Source of the DNA: Lachnospiraceae bacterium
Lineage (GTDB): Bacteria; Bacillota; Clostridia; Lachnospirales; Lachnospiraceae
Assembly (NCBI GenBank): GCA_900766925.1
Contig: CAAFXG010000136.1
Location: 1 to 52,135 of the forward strand
Reading direction: 5' to 3'
DNA length: 52,135 bases
A program made the translations under genes and the position numbers. Below, one piece after another: positions 1 to 8,810 of the stretch. The notes under the pieces are model-generated. The model was not told the DNA's origin, did not search any database, and worked only from the letters and a program-made list of their open reading frames with translations. Within the stretch, counting starts at the first letter, position 1; the number at the start of each line of letters is the position of its first letter.

Positions 1-148
1 AGAAATGATTTCTAAAGGAAATCGGAATAATTTCATCCATGTCGATATGAGTTTCTAATAGAGAAAGAAACGCAGGTTTGTCATTTTCAAATTTTTCCTG
101 GCAATCTGAAAAAATATCTGCCAAAGAAAGCTGTTTATATGGTATCAT
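1..148 (-). CDS. transposase, N-terminal part (cut by window edge)
   Basis: The minus strand from an ATG at 148 is open for 49 codons to the window edge. It begins MIPYKQLSLADIFSDCQ and continues with LDEIIP-like residues (DMDEIIPISFRNHF). This matches, from memory, the start of a family of DDE transposases of the IS5/IS1182 kind annotated in many Firmicutes. A ribosome site GAAAGGAG lies at about 163-170 in minus orientation, which supports this start. Only about a tenth of the protein is visible, so the catalytic DDE residues cannot be checked and the element may be complete or broken beyond the edge. The family call is moderately sure, the exact IS family is not. Confidence 0.7.
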   Translation of the reverse strand, partial: MIPYKQLSLADIFSDCQEKFENDKPAFLSLLETHIDMDEIIPISFRNHF

Positions 149-272
149 AGGTATCAGAATAACTCCTTTCTTGGGTGTACGGTTTTTAGTTTCTGGCAAC
201 TCTATTATACCATATCCAGTGAGGGGTTATTTGTTTTTTTAGTGTTAAAAATGCCGTATTTATGCGGCTTGT

Positions 273-292
273 GGCGTTTCGCAAACGCCTAA
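273..292 (+). promoter_or_regulatory. possible operator or hairpin upstream of the PTS gene
   Basis: GGCGTTT and AAACGCC form a perfect 7-base inverted repeat around CGC, 29 bases before the PTS start. The right half plus flank, GCAAACGCCTAA, recurs 30 bases before the GH5 start at 14189. Inverted repeats with a central CG are typical of LacI-family operators, so a shared sugar repressor or catabolite regulator is plausible. This is inference from two sites only. Confidence 0.4.
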
Positions 293-320
293 ATATAAGC
301 TATAATTTGGAGGTGATTTT

Positions 321-2441
321 TTGAAGGATAACATATTTGGAATATTGCAGAGAGTTGGACGTTCTTTTATGCTTCCTATAGCACTTCTTCCTATAGCCGG
401 TTTGTTTCTTGGTATCGGGAGCTCTTTTACTAATCCTACAACCCTTGAAACATATGGTCTGACAACGATTATTACAGAAGGTGGACTTCTATATACTATT
501 CTGGAAATAATGGGCAAAACAGGAAGCGTTGTATTTGATAATCTTGCATTATTGTTTGCAATGGGTGTTGCCATAGGGATGGCAAAGAAGGAAAAGGAAG
601 TTGCAGCTTTATCGGGTGCCATAGGATATCTGATTATGAACACAGCCATTAGTGCATTGATTTATGCAGGGGGCGGTGTGGATGAAATGCCGGCCAATTC
701 AACTACAACTACTTTGGGAATTACAACTTTGCAAATGGGTGTTTTTGGAGGAATTATTGTTGGACTGGGCGTAGCCGCACTTCATAATCGTTTTTATAAA
801 ATTCGTCTTCCTCAGGTCTTGTCATTCTTTGGAGGTACAAGATTTGTACCCATTATAACCAGTATTGTGTATTTGATAGTTGGTATTGCAATGTTCTATA
901 TATGGCCTGTTGTTCAGAGTGGAATTGCCAGTCTTGGGATGTTGGTATTAAAGTCCGGATATGTAGGAACCTGGATTTATGGTATTATTGAGAGAGCACT
1001 TATTCCATTTGGATTACATCATGTTTTCTATATGCCGTTCTGGCAGACTGAGCTTGGTGGCTCTATGGTGGTGGACAGTGCTATTGTTCAGGGAGCACAG
1101 AATATATTTTTTGCAGAGCTTGCATCTAAATCAACAGAGCAATTTTCTGTAGCTGCAACAAGATTTATGTCGGGAAAGTTCCCGTTTATGATATTTGGTC
1201 TGCCTGCTGCCGCATATGCTATGTATAGGGCAGCACGTCCGGAAAAAAAGAAGGTAGTAGGCGGTCTGCTCCTTTCGGCTGCATTAACTTCTATGATTAC
1301 GGGAATTACTGAACCTTTGGAATTCACCTTTTTATTTGTTGCACCGGTAATGTACATCGTGCATTGTGTACTTGCGGGATTATCTTATATGCTCATGCAT
1401 ATTTTGAATGTAGGTGTTGGAATGACGTTTTCGGGTGGTGCGATTGACCTCGTTTTATTTGGTGTTTTGCAGGGAAATGTAAAAACCAACTGGATATGGA
1501 TTATTCTTGTTGGAATAGTTTATGCTGTGGTTTACTATTTTGTATTCTATTTTTTGATTACAAGGTTTAACTTCAAGACCCCCGGAAGGGAAGCGGATAA
1601 TGAAGAAACCAAGCTTTATACACGTAGTGATATGAATGCAAGACGTGAAAGCGTGCATAATGCCGGAGCTGACCAAGTAAGTGCAATGATAGTAAGTGGT
1701 CTCGGAGGTAAAAACAACCTTTCTGATTTAGATTGCTGTGCAACCAGACTCAGGGTAACTGTCAACAATCCCGAGTTGGTTCAGGATAGTATATTAAAGG
1801 CAAGCGGTGCTTCCGGCGTTATTCATAAGGGAAGCGGTGTGCAGATAATTTATGGACCACAGGTTGCGGTGGTAAAATCTAATCTCGAGGATTTTCTCGA
1901 TTCTGAGGAATCCGAGAATGCTTCAATACTTGTTCCTGATGAAGAATTATTAGATAAGAATAAGGAAATGATGGATAAAAGTATTACTCAGAAAGATGTG
2001 CTGTATGCTCACATGAATGGTAAAATAATACCACTCGAAGAGCTTAGTGACGAAGCGTTTTCTACCAAGACGCTCGGAGAGGGTGTTGCTGTTGAGCCTA
2101 TTGACGGAAAGCTTTATTCTCCATGTGATGGAAGGGTTGATATGGTTTTTGATACAAAGCATGCTGTTACCTTGATATCTAAGAATGGTTGTGAGGTTCT
2201 TCTTCATATAGGTATTGATACTGTACAGCTTGGTGGACAATTTTTTGAAGCACAGGTTACAGCAGAACAGGAAGTATCCAAGGGCGATTTATTGATTTCT
2301 TTTGATATGGAAGGAATAAAAAATGCAGGATATCAGATAGTTACACCTATGATAATCTGTAATACAGATGACTACAATTCTGTAGAGATAGTCACACATG
2401 GAGATATATCTGCAGGAGAAAAAATTATTGAATTAAAATAA
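321..2441 (+). CDS. PTS sugar transporter, EIICBA (glucose/maltose-type family)
   Basis: This is a three-domain phosphotransferase permease that imports and phosphorylates a sugar at the cytoplasmic membrane. Residues 1-420 form the membrane EIIC domain and contain the family segment ITEPLEFTFLF. Residues about 450-530 are EIIB with the phosphocysteine in DCCATRLRV (C473 by family alignment, next to C472). Residues about 560-706 are EIIA, with the phosphohistidine in LLHIGIDTVQL (H629). The order C-B-A and 706 residues fit the glucose superfamily. TTG is chosen as start because GGAGGTG sits 6-12 bases before it. The substrate cannot be decided from sequence; glucose, maltose and N-acetylglucosamine are all possible. 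No HPr, EI or sugar-phosphate hydrolase is adjacent. Confidence 0.88.
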   Translation: MKDNIFGILQRVGRSFMLPIALLPIAGLFLGIGSSFTNPTTLETYGLTTIITEGGLLYTILEIMGKTGSVVFDNLALLFAMGVAIGMAKKEKEVAALSGAIGYLIMNTAISALIYAGGGVDEMPANSTTTTLGITTLQMGVFGGIIVGLGVAALHNRFYKIRLPQVLSFFGGTRFVPIITSIVYLIVGIAMFYIWPVVQSGIASLGMLVLKSGYVGTWIYGIIERALIPFGLHHVFYMPFWQTELGGSMVVDSAIVQGAQNIFFAELASKSTEQFSVAATRFMSGKFPFMIFGLPAAAYAMYRAARPEKKKVVGGLLLSAALTSMITGITEPLEFTFLFVAPVMYIVHCVLAGLSYMLMHILNVGVGMTFSGGAIDLVLFGVLQGNVKTNWIWIILVGIVYAVVYYFVFYFLITRFNFKTPGREADNEETKLYTRSDMNARRESVHNAGADQVSAMIVSGLGGKNNLSDLDCCATRLRVTVNNPELVQDSILKASGASGVIHKGSGVQIIYGPQVAVVKSNLEDFLDSEESENASILVPDEELLDKNKEMMDKSITQKDVLYAHMNGKIIPLEELSDEAFSTKTLGEGVAVEPIDGKLYSPCDGRVDMVFDTKHAVTLISKNGCEVLLHIGIDTVQLGGQFFEAQVTAEQEVSKGDLLISFDMEGIKNAGYQIVTPMIICNTDDYNSVEIVTHGDISAGEKIIELK

Positions 2442-2517
2442 ATATACCAATCCCTGCTTTACACCAATAATAACTAACCACATATAATAATATGATGGAA
2501 GAGATAGCAGGTATCAA

Positions 2518-3033
2518 ATGTTCAAAAATAATTGTTGTGGTATGAATGGTATAAACTTACGCTCGGTTCTGACAAGAAGACCAAATGCAATGGCACATAT
2601 TATGGGTAGTGCCAAGTATCCGGATATTATGGGGGAGGTTAGATTTTATCAGTTAGATATTGGTGTGATTGTGGTGACGGAGGTTATGGGGTTGCCGGAA
2701 TCGAAGGATATTTGCATGAGTCCGGTGTTTGGATATCATATTCACAGTGGCAGGTGTTGCACGGGTAATCGGGAAGATGCTTTTGCTGATGCGATGGCGC
2801 ACTATAATCCGGATGATTGCGAACATCCTTATCATGCAGGGGATATGCCCCCGCTTTTCGGAAACTGTGGATATGCATATTCGGTATTTCTGACAAATAG
2901 ATTTTGTGTGGAGGAGATTATTGGAAGAACCGTGATTATCCATTTGCATCCGGATGATTTTCATTCACAGCCTGCAGGTGAAGCAGGAATGAAAATTGCC
3001 TGTGGAATGATAAAAGAAGTTTATCTTTTGTAA
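2518..3033 (+). CDS. Cu/Zn superoxide dismutase family protein
   Basis: The 171-residue protein carries the copper/zinc SOD signature: GYHIHSG for the copper site, HYNP...HPYHAGDMPPL for the zinc loop, and VIIHLHPDDFHSQPAGEAGMKIACG at the C-terminus (given here as the segments VIIHLH, DDFHSQPAG and IACG). It would dismutate superoxide. No signal peptide is seen, so it appears cytoplasmic, which is known for related proteins of anaerobic Firmicutes. The N-terminus is uncertain: the ATG at 2518 has only a weak upstream site, and ATGs at 2542 and 2590 would remove residues ahead of the conserved RPNAMAHIMGS stretch. It converges on the YitT gene with only 13 bases between stop codons. Several metal ligands are present, so activity is plausible. 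Confidence 0.82.
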   Translation: MFKNNCCGMNGINLRSVLTRRPNAMAHIMGSAKYPDIMGEVRFYQLDIGVIVVTEVMGLPESKDICMSPVFGYHIHSGRCCTGNREDAFADAMAHYNPDDCEHPYHAGDMPPLFGNCGYAYSVFLTNRFCVEEIIGRTVIIHLHPDDFHSQPAGEAGMKIACGMIKEVYLL

Positions 3034-3046
3034 AGAGATAGAGTTA

Positions 3047-3913
3047 TTAATCATTTGTAAATACATCTGCAACTTCAGCAATGGTGATATATGCTTTTGG
3101 ATCAATTTCCCTTACAATATCCTTCATTTTGGTTACCTGAAATCTGTTAACGACGAAATAAATAATGGTTTTGTTGGAATTGGAATATCCTCCGACAGCA
3201 TCTATCTTTGTTGTTCCAGTTTCAAATGCAGATGATAGCTCTTTACAAATTTCATCCGGTTTATTTGTAATAATCATGGCACTCTTAGCCCTATCTAAAC
3301 CATCTACAATGAAATCCACAGTTTTCAAGGCTGCCATATATGTCACAATGGAGTAAAGAGGCAATATCCAGCTCTTTATTACAATACCGCAGATGATGTA
3401 TAAAATCACATTGTATGCCATTACAAATGTTCCGACTGTAACTCCAAGACGTTTGGAAAAAATTACAGCCATAACCTCCACTCCGTCCATTGCACCACCG
3501 TTTCTGATTGCTAAACCGCTGCCAATTCCGGAAATCATTCCACCGAATAATGCACATAAAAGTAAATCCGTTCCTGCAAGCGGTGAGGCAATACTTACAT
3601 CAACAGGAAGTACATCTGTTATCAGCCATGCTGAAATAGAATAGATTGATACGGTGAAAATTGCATAAAAGGTAAATAAGCCTCCTTGCTTTTTGAAACC
3701 ATAAAGAAAAAGTGGAATATTTAGGAGCAGCAGACACAAGGATAACGAAATACTGTCCGGTGTGACCTGTGCTATCAACATAGAAGTTCCTGATATTCCA
3801 CTATCATACAGTTTTACAGGATTCAAAAAGATTGTAATACCAATAGCATTTATTATACCTGCAATGGAAAGCATAATGATTTTTTTATAATCAAGACTTT
3901 TTATATACTTCAA
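3047..3913 (-). CDS. YitT family membrane protein (DUF161 + DUF2179)
   Basis: A 288-residue integral membrane protein with about five or six hydrophobic segments in residues 1-200. It includes the family features GITIFLNPVKLYDSGISGTSML near the start (seen as NPVKLYDSGISG) and LAIRNGGAMDGVE in the middle. The last 80 residues are soluble and match DUF2179, with SNKTIIYFVVNR and EIDPKAYITIAEV. The role of the family is not established; transport has been suggested. The start has GGAGG in minus orientation just upstream (complement of about 3921-3925). It is transcribed away from the hairpin repeat at 4002 and convergent with the SOD gene. Confidence 0.87.
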   Translation of the reverse strand: MKYIKSLDYKKIIMLSIAGIINAIGITIFLNPVKLYDSGISGTSMLIAQVTPDSISLSLCLLLLNIPLFLYGFKKQGGLFTFYAIFTVSIYSISAWLITDVLPVDVSIASPLAGTDLLLCALFGGMISGIGSGLAIRNGGAMDGVEVMAVIFSKRLGVTVGTFVMAYNVILYIICGIVIKSWILPLYSIVTYMAALKTVDFIVDGLDRAKSAMIITNKPDEICKELSSAFETGTTKIDAVGGYSNSNKTIIYFVVNRFQVTKMKDIVREIDPKAYITIAEVADVFTND

Positions 3914-4001
3914 TATTTGACCTCCTGATAAATTGCTTCATCATAACCTTAGTGGAAATAATACCATATCTTGGTTTTTTTAGCAACGGCTGTACCCCAT
4001 A

Positions 4002-4174
4002 CGTTTTTGTCAAGTAATCGTTGGCACGATGCTTACCCGGACGCTTTATTCACGGTGATGGTTCCATTCCGGGACCGCTCTCGCTTAGTTGCTCCGAAAT
4101 GTCCCTGCATGGAACCATCACCGTGAATAAAGCGTCCGGATAAGCATCGTGCCAACGATTACTTGACAGAAACG
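4002..4174. repeat. long hairpin repeat A (65-base arms)
   Basis: The arms 4002-4066 and 4110-4174 are reverse complements at 63 of 65 positions, with a 43-base centre. The centre contains CTCTCGCTTAGTTGCTC closed by GGAC and GTCC. The same centre motif occurs in hairpins at 13808-14033 and 43374-43603, whose arms have different sequence. It lies in the 349-base gap between the divergent YitT and cyclase genes, and the rest of the gap is AT-rich with no gene. There is no U-run directly after the right arm, so it is not a standard terminator. Confidence 0.9.
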
Positions 4175-4262
4175 AGTGAACATTTTGTATTGTATAATAA
4201 TGTCGAATAATGTAAAATATTATATTATAATCTAATTTTTTTAATTGGGGGCTAAAGCTAAA

Positions 4263-5579
4263 ATGAAACCAGAAGAAAAAGAAGAGTTATATGACATTTC
4301 AGACTATCATCGCCTTGAATGTCTGGGAGATGATATAAACGATGTATTGCTGGTTATTCTTAAAAGTATTGCTGTGGGTGTAGGTCTGTTCGAGGTTGGG
4401 GAGCAGGTACGCTCAGTGTATTTAAATGAAGCTTTTTTTACATGTGTGGGTTATACAAAGGAACAGTATAGGGATTCATATCACAATGTTTTCTCTACTC
4501 TTCTCCCGGAGGATGCAACAAGATTTAAGGCATGTATAGAGGAGCATGCACCGAAGGGAGATGATATCCGGTGTACCTTTAGAGGATATAGAGCGGATGG
4601 AAGTCTGAATTGGTTTGAGATACATGGTGTAGCGTTGGAGAATAAGAATAGTAATAATCCTTTATATCTTACAGTTGTTAAAAATATTACAGAAACGAAA
4701 AATTACGAGAATAGCCTGAATGCATTGAAGGCAGCTAACTCAAAGCTTATGATGCAGGAGGAAAGATATAAGATATTGGAGGCTACATCCCAGGGATTGC
4801 TTTTTGAGTACTATCCGGATAGTGATACAATGATTTTTTCTTATAATTTCCCTGACAACAAAAAACGCAGAGAGATTAATAATTATAGTGAGTTTATTAA
4901 GAGTTCACCTTTGGTTCACGGCTCCCATTTGCAGAAGTTTAAGGATGCCTTGTGGGGAGCATGCGAGAAAGAGACGGAAGGGAATCTGGAGTATCTCTCG
5001 TTGGTGTCAGGTGGAGGTTACCGCTGGCATAACACACATTATAAAAGTGTGGCCGATGAGGATGGGAAAATTCTTAGTGTTATGGGACGCATCGAGGATA
5101 TACACGAGGAAAAAATGGAGAAAAACAGCCTGAACGCCAGAGCTGAAAGAGATGGACTTACAAATTTGTACCGTAAAGAGATTGTATTCGAAAAAATGCA
5201 TGAGTATTTGGAAGAGAATCCTGAAGGACAGTCTTTCTTTATCATAATTGACCTGGATGATTTTAAGAATGTAAATGACAGATATGGACATCAATACGGA
5301 GATGAGGTTCTGAAAAAGGTTGCCAAAGACATAACAGGACTTTTCGGAGAGAGCGGAATACTGGGAAGATTCGGTGGCGATGAGTTTGTCGTTCTAACAA
5401 GGGATATGTCAAAGCATGAGGTGGAGGAGCGCTTGAATAAGCTCAAGGAGACCAATTGTTTCAGTGCCGGAGTCGTACAGTGGTATCCGGGTGCGGACAT
5501 AAAAGAAATCTTTGACAGAGCTGACCATGGAATGTATCAGGTAAAAGCATCAAATAAAAACGGAATATTATTCTGTTAA
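4263..5579 (+). CDS. diguanylate cyclase with two PAS-like domains
   Basis: The protein makes cyclic di-GMP. Residues about 15-145 and 160-285 look like PAS sensor domains, the second ending in the usual linker before the catalytic part. Residues about 290-435 are a GGDEF domain with the intact active site RFGGDEFVVL (GGDEF at 371-375) and the metal-binding stretch IIDLDDFKNVNDRYGH. No RxxD inhibitory site is seen five residues before GGDEF, so product inhibition may be absent. No membrane segments are present, so a cytoplasmic signal is sensed. The ATG at 4263 is preferred, with GGGGG 12 bases upstream; a TTG at 4245 would add six residues. No cognate effector gene is adjacent. Confidence 0.88.
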   Translation: MKPEEKEELYDISDYHRLECLGDDINDVLLVILKSIAVGVGLFEVGEQVRSVYLNEAFFTCVGYTKEQYRDSYHNVFSTLLPEDATRFKACIEEHAPKGDDIRCTFRGYRADGSLNWFEIHGVALENKNSNNPLYLTVVKNITETKNYENSLNALKAANSKLMMQEERYKILEATSQGLLFEYYPDSDTMIFSYNFPDNKKRREINNYSEFIKSSPLVHGSHLQKFKDALWGACEKETEGNLEYLSLVSGGGYRWHNTHYKSVADEDGKILSVMGRIEDIHEEKMEKNSLNARAERDGLTNLYRKEIVFEKMHEYLEENPEGQSFFIIIDLDDFKNVNDRYGHQYGDEVLKKVAKDITGLFGESGILGRFGGDEFVVLTRDMSKHEVEERLNKLKETNCFSAGVVQWYPGADIKEIFDRADHGMYQVKASNKNGILFC

Positions 5580-5621
5580 TAGATTTGTTAGTTTTAATAA
5601 TTCTATATTTAGATGTTGTGA

Positions 5622-5649
5622 TTGACAAATTACTATTTGTGGAGATAAT
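5622..5649 (+). promoter_or_regulatory. sigma-A-type promoter for the MCP-like gene
   Basis: TTGACA at 5622-5627 and GATAAT at 5644-5649 are separated by 16 bases, in the gap between the cyclase stop and the start at 5743. This suggests that the MCP-like gene has its own transcription start near 5656. Confidence 0.55.
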
Positions 5650-5742
5650 TATGTTATGGATGTTTATTTGAATTGTGTTTAATTTAATTAATTACCCAGA
5701 TTGTATACATAATACTGAATTTTACGGAAGAGAGGGCTTGTT

Positions 5743-6567
5743 ATGAATCAGGAAATTGAGAAGATAGTAAGTGTGTTGCCGGTAATTAAGCAATTATTCG
5801 GACAGGATGTATTTATAACTGTTTTAGATAGCGAAGGTATAGTTTGCGGATATTCCATACCTGACGGAATGTCTCCAAAGCTTGAGATTGGTGAGAAGTT
5901 TGTAGACCCGAGTGGTGGGTTTGACGAGGTAATGAGTACGGGTAAGAGAAAATATAATTATCTTCCCAAGGAGGTTATGGGAGAGGCATTTGAAGGATAT
6001 CTTGTTCCTTTGAAGGATAGGGGTGTTACGGTCGGATGTCTAATAAGTTCTTATTCGGTACAGGGAAAAGAACATCTTGCCAACATTGTAGAGGATTTTA
6101 ACAAGGCTGCTCAGCAGGTGAATGAAAAAATTGGTCAGATAGTTGAGGAGTTTGACGTTCTTTATGGCAAGATTGACGAAGTAAGCCAGATGACAGGCAA
6201 GGTTGAAGATGATGTAAATGCTTCTGAGAAAATTGTTAAGGTAATCAGTGGTAATGCGTCTAAGTCCAATATTCTTGCACTGAATGCTTCGATAGAAGCA
6301 GCGAGAAGCGGTGAGCATGGAAGAGGTTTTTCCGTTGTTGCTCAAGAGATGGGTAAGATGGCTAATAATAGCAGTACTTCTACCGCGCAGATTCAAAAGC
6401 AGCTTCAGCAGGTTCATCAGAGTATAGATAATATGATTCAGTCGATTAATGGAGCAGATGCTGTTGCCAAGGAATACAATGAGCAGATTAAGCATATTCA
6501 GGCAACCGTAGACCACATGTTTGAAATGGCATCGGAGATGGAACAAAGCTTAAATTTAAGAAGATAA
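5743..6567 (+). CDS. soluble methyl-accepting chemotaxis-like protein
   Basis: Residues about 1-105 form a small sensory domain of PAS/Cache-like character (FITVLDSEGIVCGYS, then GYLVPLKDRGVTVGCLIS). Residues about 110-274 are the coiled-coil signalling module, with the conserved tip SNILALNASIEAARSGEHG followed by GFSVVAQEMGKMA. It has no membrane segment and is short, about half the usual MCP length, so it should be a cytoplasmic receptor that speaks to CheA/CheW. The start has AGAGAGGGC upstream, a fair ribosome site. It follows the cyclase in the same direction but has a separate promoter and is closed by a terminator. Confidence 0.85.
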   Translation: MNQEIEKIVSVLPVIKQLFGQDVFITVLDSEGIVCGYSIPDGMSPKLEIGEKFVDPSGGFDEVMSTGKRKYNYLPKEVMGEAFEGYLVPLKDRGVTVGCLISSYSVQGKEHLANIVEDFNKAAQQVNEKIGQIVEEFDVLYGKIDEVSQMTGKVEDDVNASEKIVKVISGNASKSNILALNASIEAARSGEHGRGFSVVAQEMGKMANNSSTSTAQIQKQLQQVHQSIDNMIQSINGADAVAKEYNEQIKHIQATVDHMFEMASEMEQSLNLRR

Positions 6568-6574
6568 TATAATA

Positions 6575-6620
6575 CCCGGATTATTTATGCTTACTATGTA
6601 AATAATCCGGGATATTTTAT
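6575..6620 (+). terminator. terminator after the MCP-like gene
   Basis: A perfect 13-base stem pairs 6575-6587 with 6599-6611 around an 11-base loop and is followed by ATATTTTAT. The weak T-tract makes it a moderately strong intrinsic terminator. Confidence 0.75.
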
Positions 6621-6625
6621 GAGGA

Positions 6626-6811
6626 GGAACCATTATGAACGAAGTTCATAATTCAGCATGGTTCCGACGAGAGGCCGCCGAACGACGAGGTGCCCATATG
6701 ATGTGCAACATCATATTATAAATGCACCGAGGATAGGCCGCCGAACGAGAGTGAGGGGGCAATACCCATATGTGAGGGGGCAATACCCATATGTGAGGGG
6801 CAATACATAAT
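6626..6811. repeat. structured repeat with small ORF and 21-base tandem units
   Basis: The region folds in several places: GGAACCAT (6626-6633) with ATGGTTCC (6658-6665), and GGTGC (6689-6693) with GCACC (6724-6728) enclosing ATGATGT/ACATCAT. GGCCGCCGAACGA occurs twice (about 6673 and 6737). A 21-base unit beginning GTGAGGGGGCAATACCC is tandem at 6751-6771 and 6772-6792, with a shorter third copy at 6793-6811. A related block, with GGTTCCGAC, GCCGAA and GAGGGGTCAATACATATG, lies before the SCP2 gene at about 23146-23195. The pncA ribosome site follows directly. Confidence 0.75.
6635..6721 (+). CDS. putative 28-residue peptide with FRREAAERRG motif
   Basis: An ATG at 6635 stands 7 bases after GAGGAGG (6621-6627), which is one of the best ribosome sites in the window. 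The frame runs 28 codons to TAA at 6719-6721: it opens MNEVHNSAWFRREAAERRG and ends in CNIIL. A second short frame at 23128-23172 in a related repeat reads MNQTYTRFRPPAAE, so the FR..AAE part recurs. It could be a translated leader peptide before pncA, a repeat-encoded micropeptide, or the relic of a longer gene. I know no function. Confidence 0.4.
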   Translation: MNEVHNSAWFRREAAERRGAHMMCNIIL

Positions 6812-6827
6812 AGTAGGAGAATTAATT

Positions 6828-7331
6828 ATGAAAAAGACGTTGATTGTAATTGATATGCAGAATGACTTTATTGATGGTTCACTTGGAACTAAGGAGGCTG
6901 TTGCTATAGTTGATAATGTGAAGAATAAAATAAAACAATATCAGGAAAATGGGGATGCAGTGATTTTTACAAGGGACACGCATCATGATAATTACCTTGA
7001 TACAAGTGAGGGTAGGAAGCTGCCGGTGGTACATTGCATAAAAGATTCTAAGGGATGGGAAATTGCTGATGGAATATATTTGGATGGAAGTCTTATAATT
7101 GATAAGCCATCATTTGGATATACTAAGTGGAGTGAGCTTAAGCTTGAGGGCGAAATAGAATTAGTTGGGTTGTGTACGGATATTTGTGTTGTTTCAAATG
7201 CCCTTATTTTAAAAGCAAGCTATCCTGAAATTGAAATATCGGTGGATTCAAGATGCTGTGCGGGGGTAACGCCTGCAACACATAGTGCTGCCTTAGAGAC
7301 AATGAAAATGTGTCAGATTAATGTTAAATAG
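6828..7331 (+). CDS. pncA: nicotinamidase
   Basis: The enzyme hydrolyses nicotinamide to nicotinate and ammonia in NAD salvage. The 167-residue protein has the isochorismatase-like fold. The catalytic triad is visible: D9 in VIDMQNDF, K93 in IDKPSFGY and C120 in GLCTDICV. The metal-site aspartate and histidines are in TRDTHHDNY. Length is typical for the short bacterial form. GTAGGAGA precedes the start. The next gene, nicotinate phosphoribosyltransferase, uses its product and starts 12 bases later, which makes the assignment firm. The leader is the unusual repeat at 6626-6811. Confidence 0.92.
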   Translation: MKKTLIVIDMQNDFIDGSLGTKEAVAIVDNVKNKIKQYQENGDAVIFTRDTHHDNYLDTSEGRKLPVVHCIKDSKGWEIADGIYLDGSLIIDKPSFGYTKWSELKLEGEIELVGLCTDICVVSNALILKASYPEIEISVDSRCCAGVTPATHSAALETMKMCQINVK

Positions 7332-7343
7332 GAGGACCTTGTC

Positions 7344-8552
7344 GTGTTATTAAATCAGATTATAAAAAGCTTGTTAGAAACTGATATGTACAAGTTCAGC
7401 ATGGGACAGGCGATATATCATCAGTTTAGTGATTATAAGACAACATGGACGTTTAAGTGTAGAAACAAGGATGTAAGCTTCACACCGGAGATGGTTGAGG
7501 AGATAAGAGAGCAGATAAAGGCATACTGTGAATTAAGATTTACCAGAGATGAGCTTGAGTATCTTGAAAATATCAAGTGGATAAAGGGGTCCTATGTGGA
7601 TTTCTTAAGACTATGGCAGGCGAATTATGAGGATTTTGAGATTTCGGATAATTCTGAGTGTGGACTTTCAATTGAGACAAGGGGTACATGGCTTAATACC
7701 TCTATGTACGAAATTCCCACCCTTGCAATAGTAAATGAAGTTTATTTTAGAATGTCGCATAATTATGATGAGCTTATCAGACAGTTTGAAAGTAAGTTAA
7801 TACAAAAGTCAGACTGGCTGGAAAAGGGAAGGTATAACCTGGGTTCGTTCAGTGAGTTTGGATTAAGACGCAGGCTGTCTGCGCAGGCTCAGGAAATGGC
7901 AATAGCTAAGCTGGCCAATACAAGTTACCCCGGTTCTAATCTTGTTGGTACAAGCAATGTATATCTGGCAAAAAAATATGGTATTATGCCGATTGGTACA
8001 ATGGCACACGAATGGATTATGTGTGTTGGTCAGGGAAATCACAAGCATAATCCTGCTTATAGTAACTGGTATGCGCTTGATTCATGGGTTAAGGAATACG
8101 GTGTATTAAATGGTACGGCACTAACTGATGCGATAACAACAGATTGTTTCCTGAAGGATTTTCAGCTTACATATGCCACCTTGTTTAGTGGTGTACGTCA
8201 TGACAGTGGAGATCCATATGAGTGGGGCGACAAGATGATTGAACATTATAAGGAGCTTGGAATTGACATTTCTACTAAGACTCTTTTATTTAGTGACTCT
8301 CTTGATTTTGAAAGGGCTGACAGACTTTCTAAATATTTTACCGATAAGGGTATAAAGGTGGCATTTGGGATAGGCACATATATTAGTAATGATACGGACA
8401 TTTATCCTTTAAATATTGTAATGAAAACAACGAAATGTAATGGGATGGATGTGGCTAAGATATCAGACACTCCGGGTAAAGGTATGTGTAAGAATCCTGA
8501 ATATGTCGATTATCTCCAAAGATGCATTAACTGGAGGATGGAGAATGAATAA
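7344..8552 (+). CDS. pncB: nicotinate phosphoribosyltransferase
   Basis: This enzyme converts nicotinate and PRPP to nicotinate mononucleotide, the second step of the Preiss-Handler pathway. Family features include the start LLETDMYKFSMGQA, the segment GTMAHEWIM, and SGVRHDSGDPYEWGDK, the region with phosphoribosyl-binding residues. FSDSLDFERA and GIGTYISND near the end are also typical. The 402 residues fit the family. GTG is taken as start because AGGAGGA lies 7 bases upstream. It is co-transcribed with pncA, so the two form a nicotinamide-to-NaMN module. The stop is followed after 25 bases by the hairpin repeat at 8578. Confidence 0.93.
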   Translation: MLLNQIIKSLLETDMYKFSMGQAIYHQFSDYKTTWTFKCRNKDVSFTPEMVEEIREQIKAYCELRFTRDELEYLENIKWIKGSYVDFLRLWQANYEDFEISDNSECGLSIETRGTWLNTSMYEIPTLAIVNEVYFRMSHNYDELIRQFESKLIQKSDWLEKGRYNLGSFSEFGLRRRLSAQAQEMAIAKLANTSYPGSNLVGTSNVYLAKKYGIMPIGTMAHEWIMCVGQGNHKHNPAYSNWYALDSWVKEYGVLNGTALTDAITTDCFLKDFQLTYATLFSGVRHDSGDPYEWGDKMIEHYKELGIDISTKTLLFSDSLDFERADRLSKYFTDKGIKVAFGIGTYISNDTDIYPLNIVMKTTKCNGMDVAKISDTPGKGMCKNPEYVDYLQRCINWRMENE

Positions 8553-8577
8553 TCCACTCCCGGGCATTGAAAATTGA

Positions 8578-8809
8578 ACCATCGCATCAGCCATAAACAG
8601 AAAATCAGCCCGTTGCAAATTATATGCATGTACTTTTTTATTCTGTTATGCAGGGCATTACGAAGAGCCTTTTAATTCAAAAATTATGTTCAGCACATAG
8701 GCTTCCATAATTTTTAAGTCTCTTCTCCATAGCATAACAAAGTCATTCAAAATGCACATGCATATAATTTGCAACGGGCTGATTTTCTGTTTATGGCTGA
8801 TGCGATGGT
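8578..8809. repeat. dispersed repeat D, complete copy with 54-base perfect arms
   Basis: The arms 8578-8631 and 8756-8809 are perfect reverse complements over 54 bases. The 124-base centre also pairs internally (GTTATGC with GCATAAC). Read on the minus strand, the centre matches the sequence at 52035-52135 at roughly nine of ten positions, including GTTATGCTATGGAGAAGAGA. It is non-coding in all frames I checked. It sits directly after pncB, in a 599-base gap. A non-autonomous mobile element or a structured RNA repeat both fit. Confidence 0.88.
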
Positions 8810-8810
8810 A

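Noticed and set aside
2445..2517. Terminator between the PTS and SOD genes
   Set aside because: Only short CCCTGCT/AGCAGG-like complementarity is seen with no T-run.
4175..4262. c-di-GMP riboswitch before the cyclase
   Set aside because: The leader is short and AT-rich and lacks the conserved riboswitch core.
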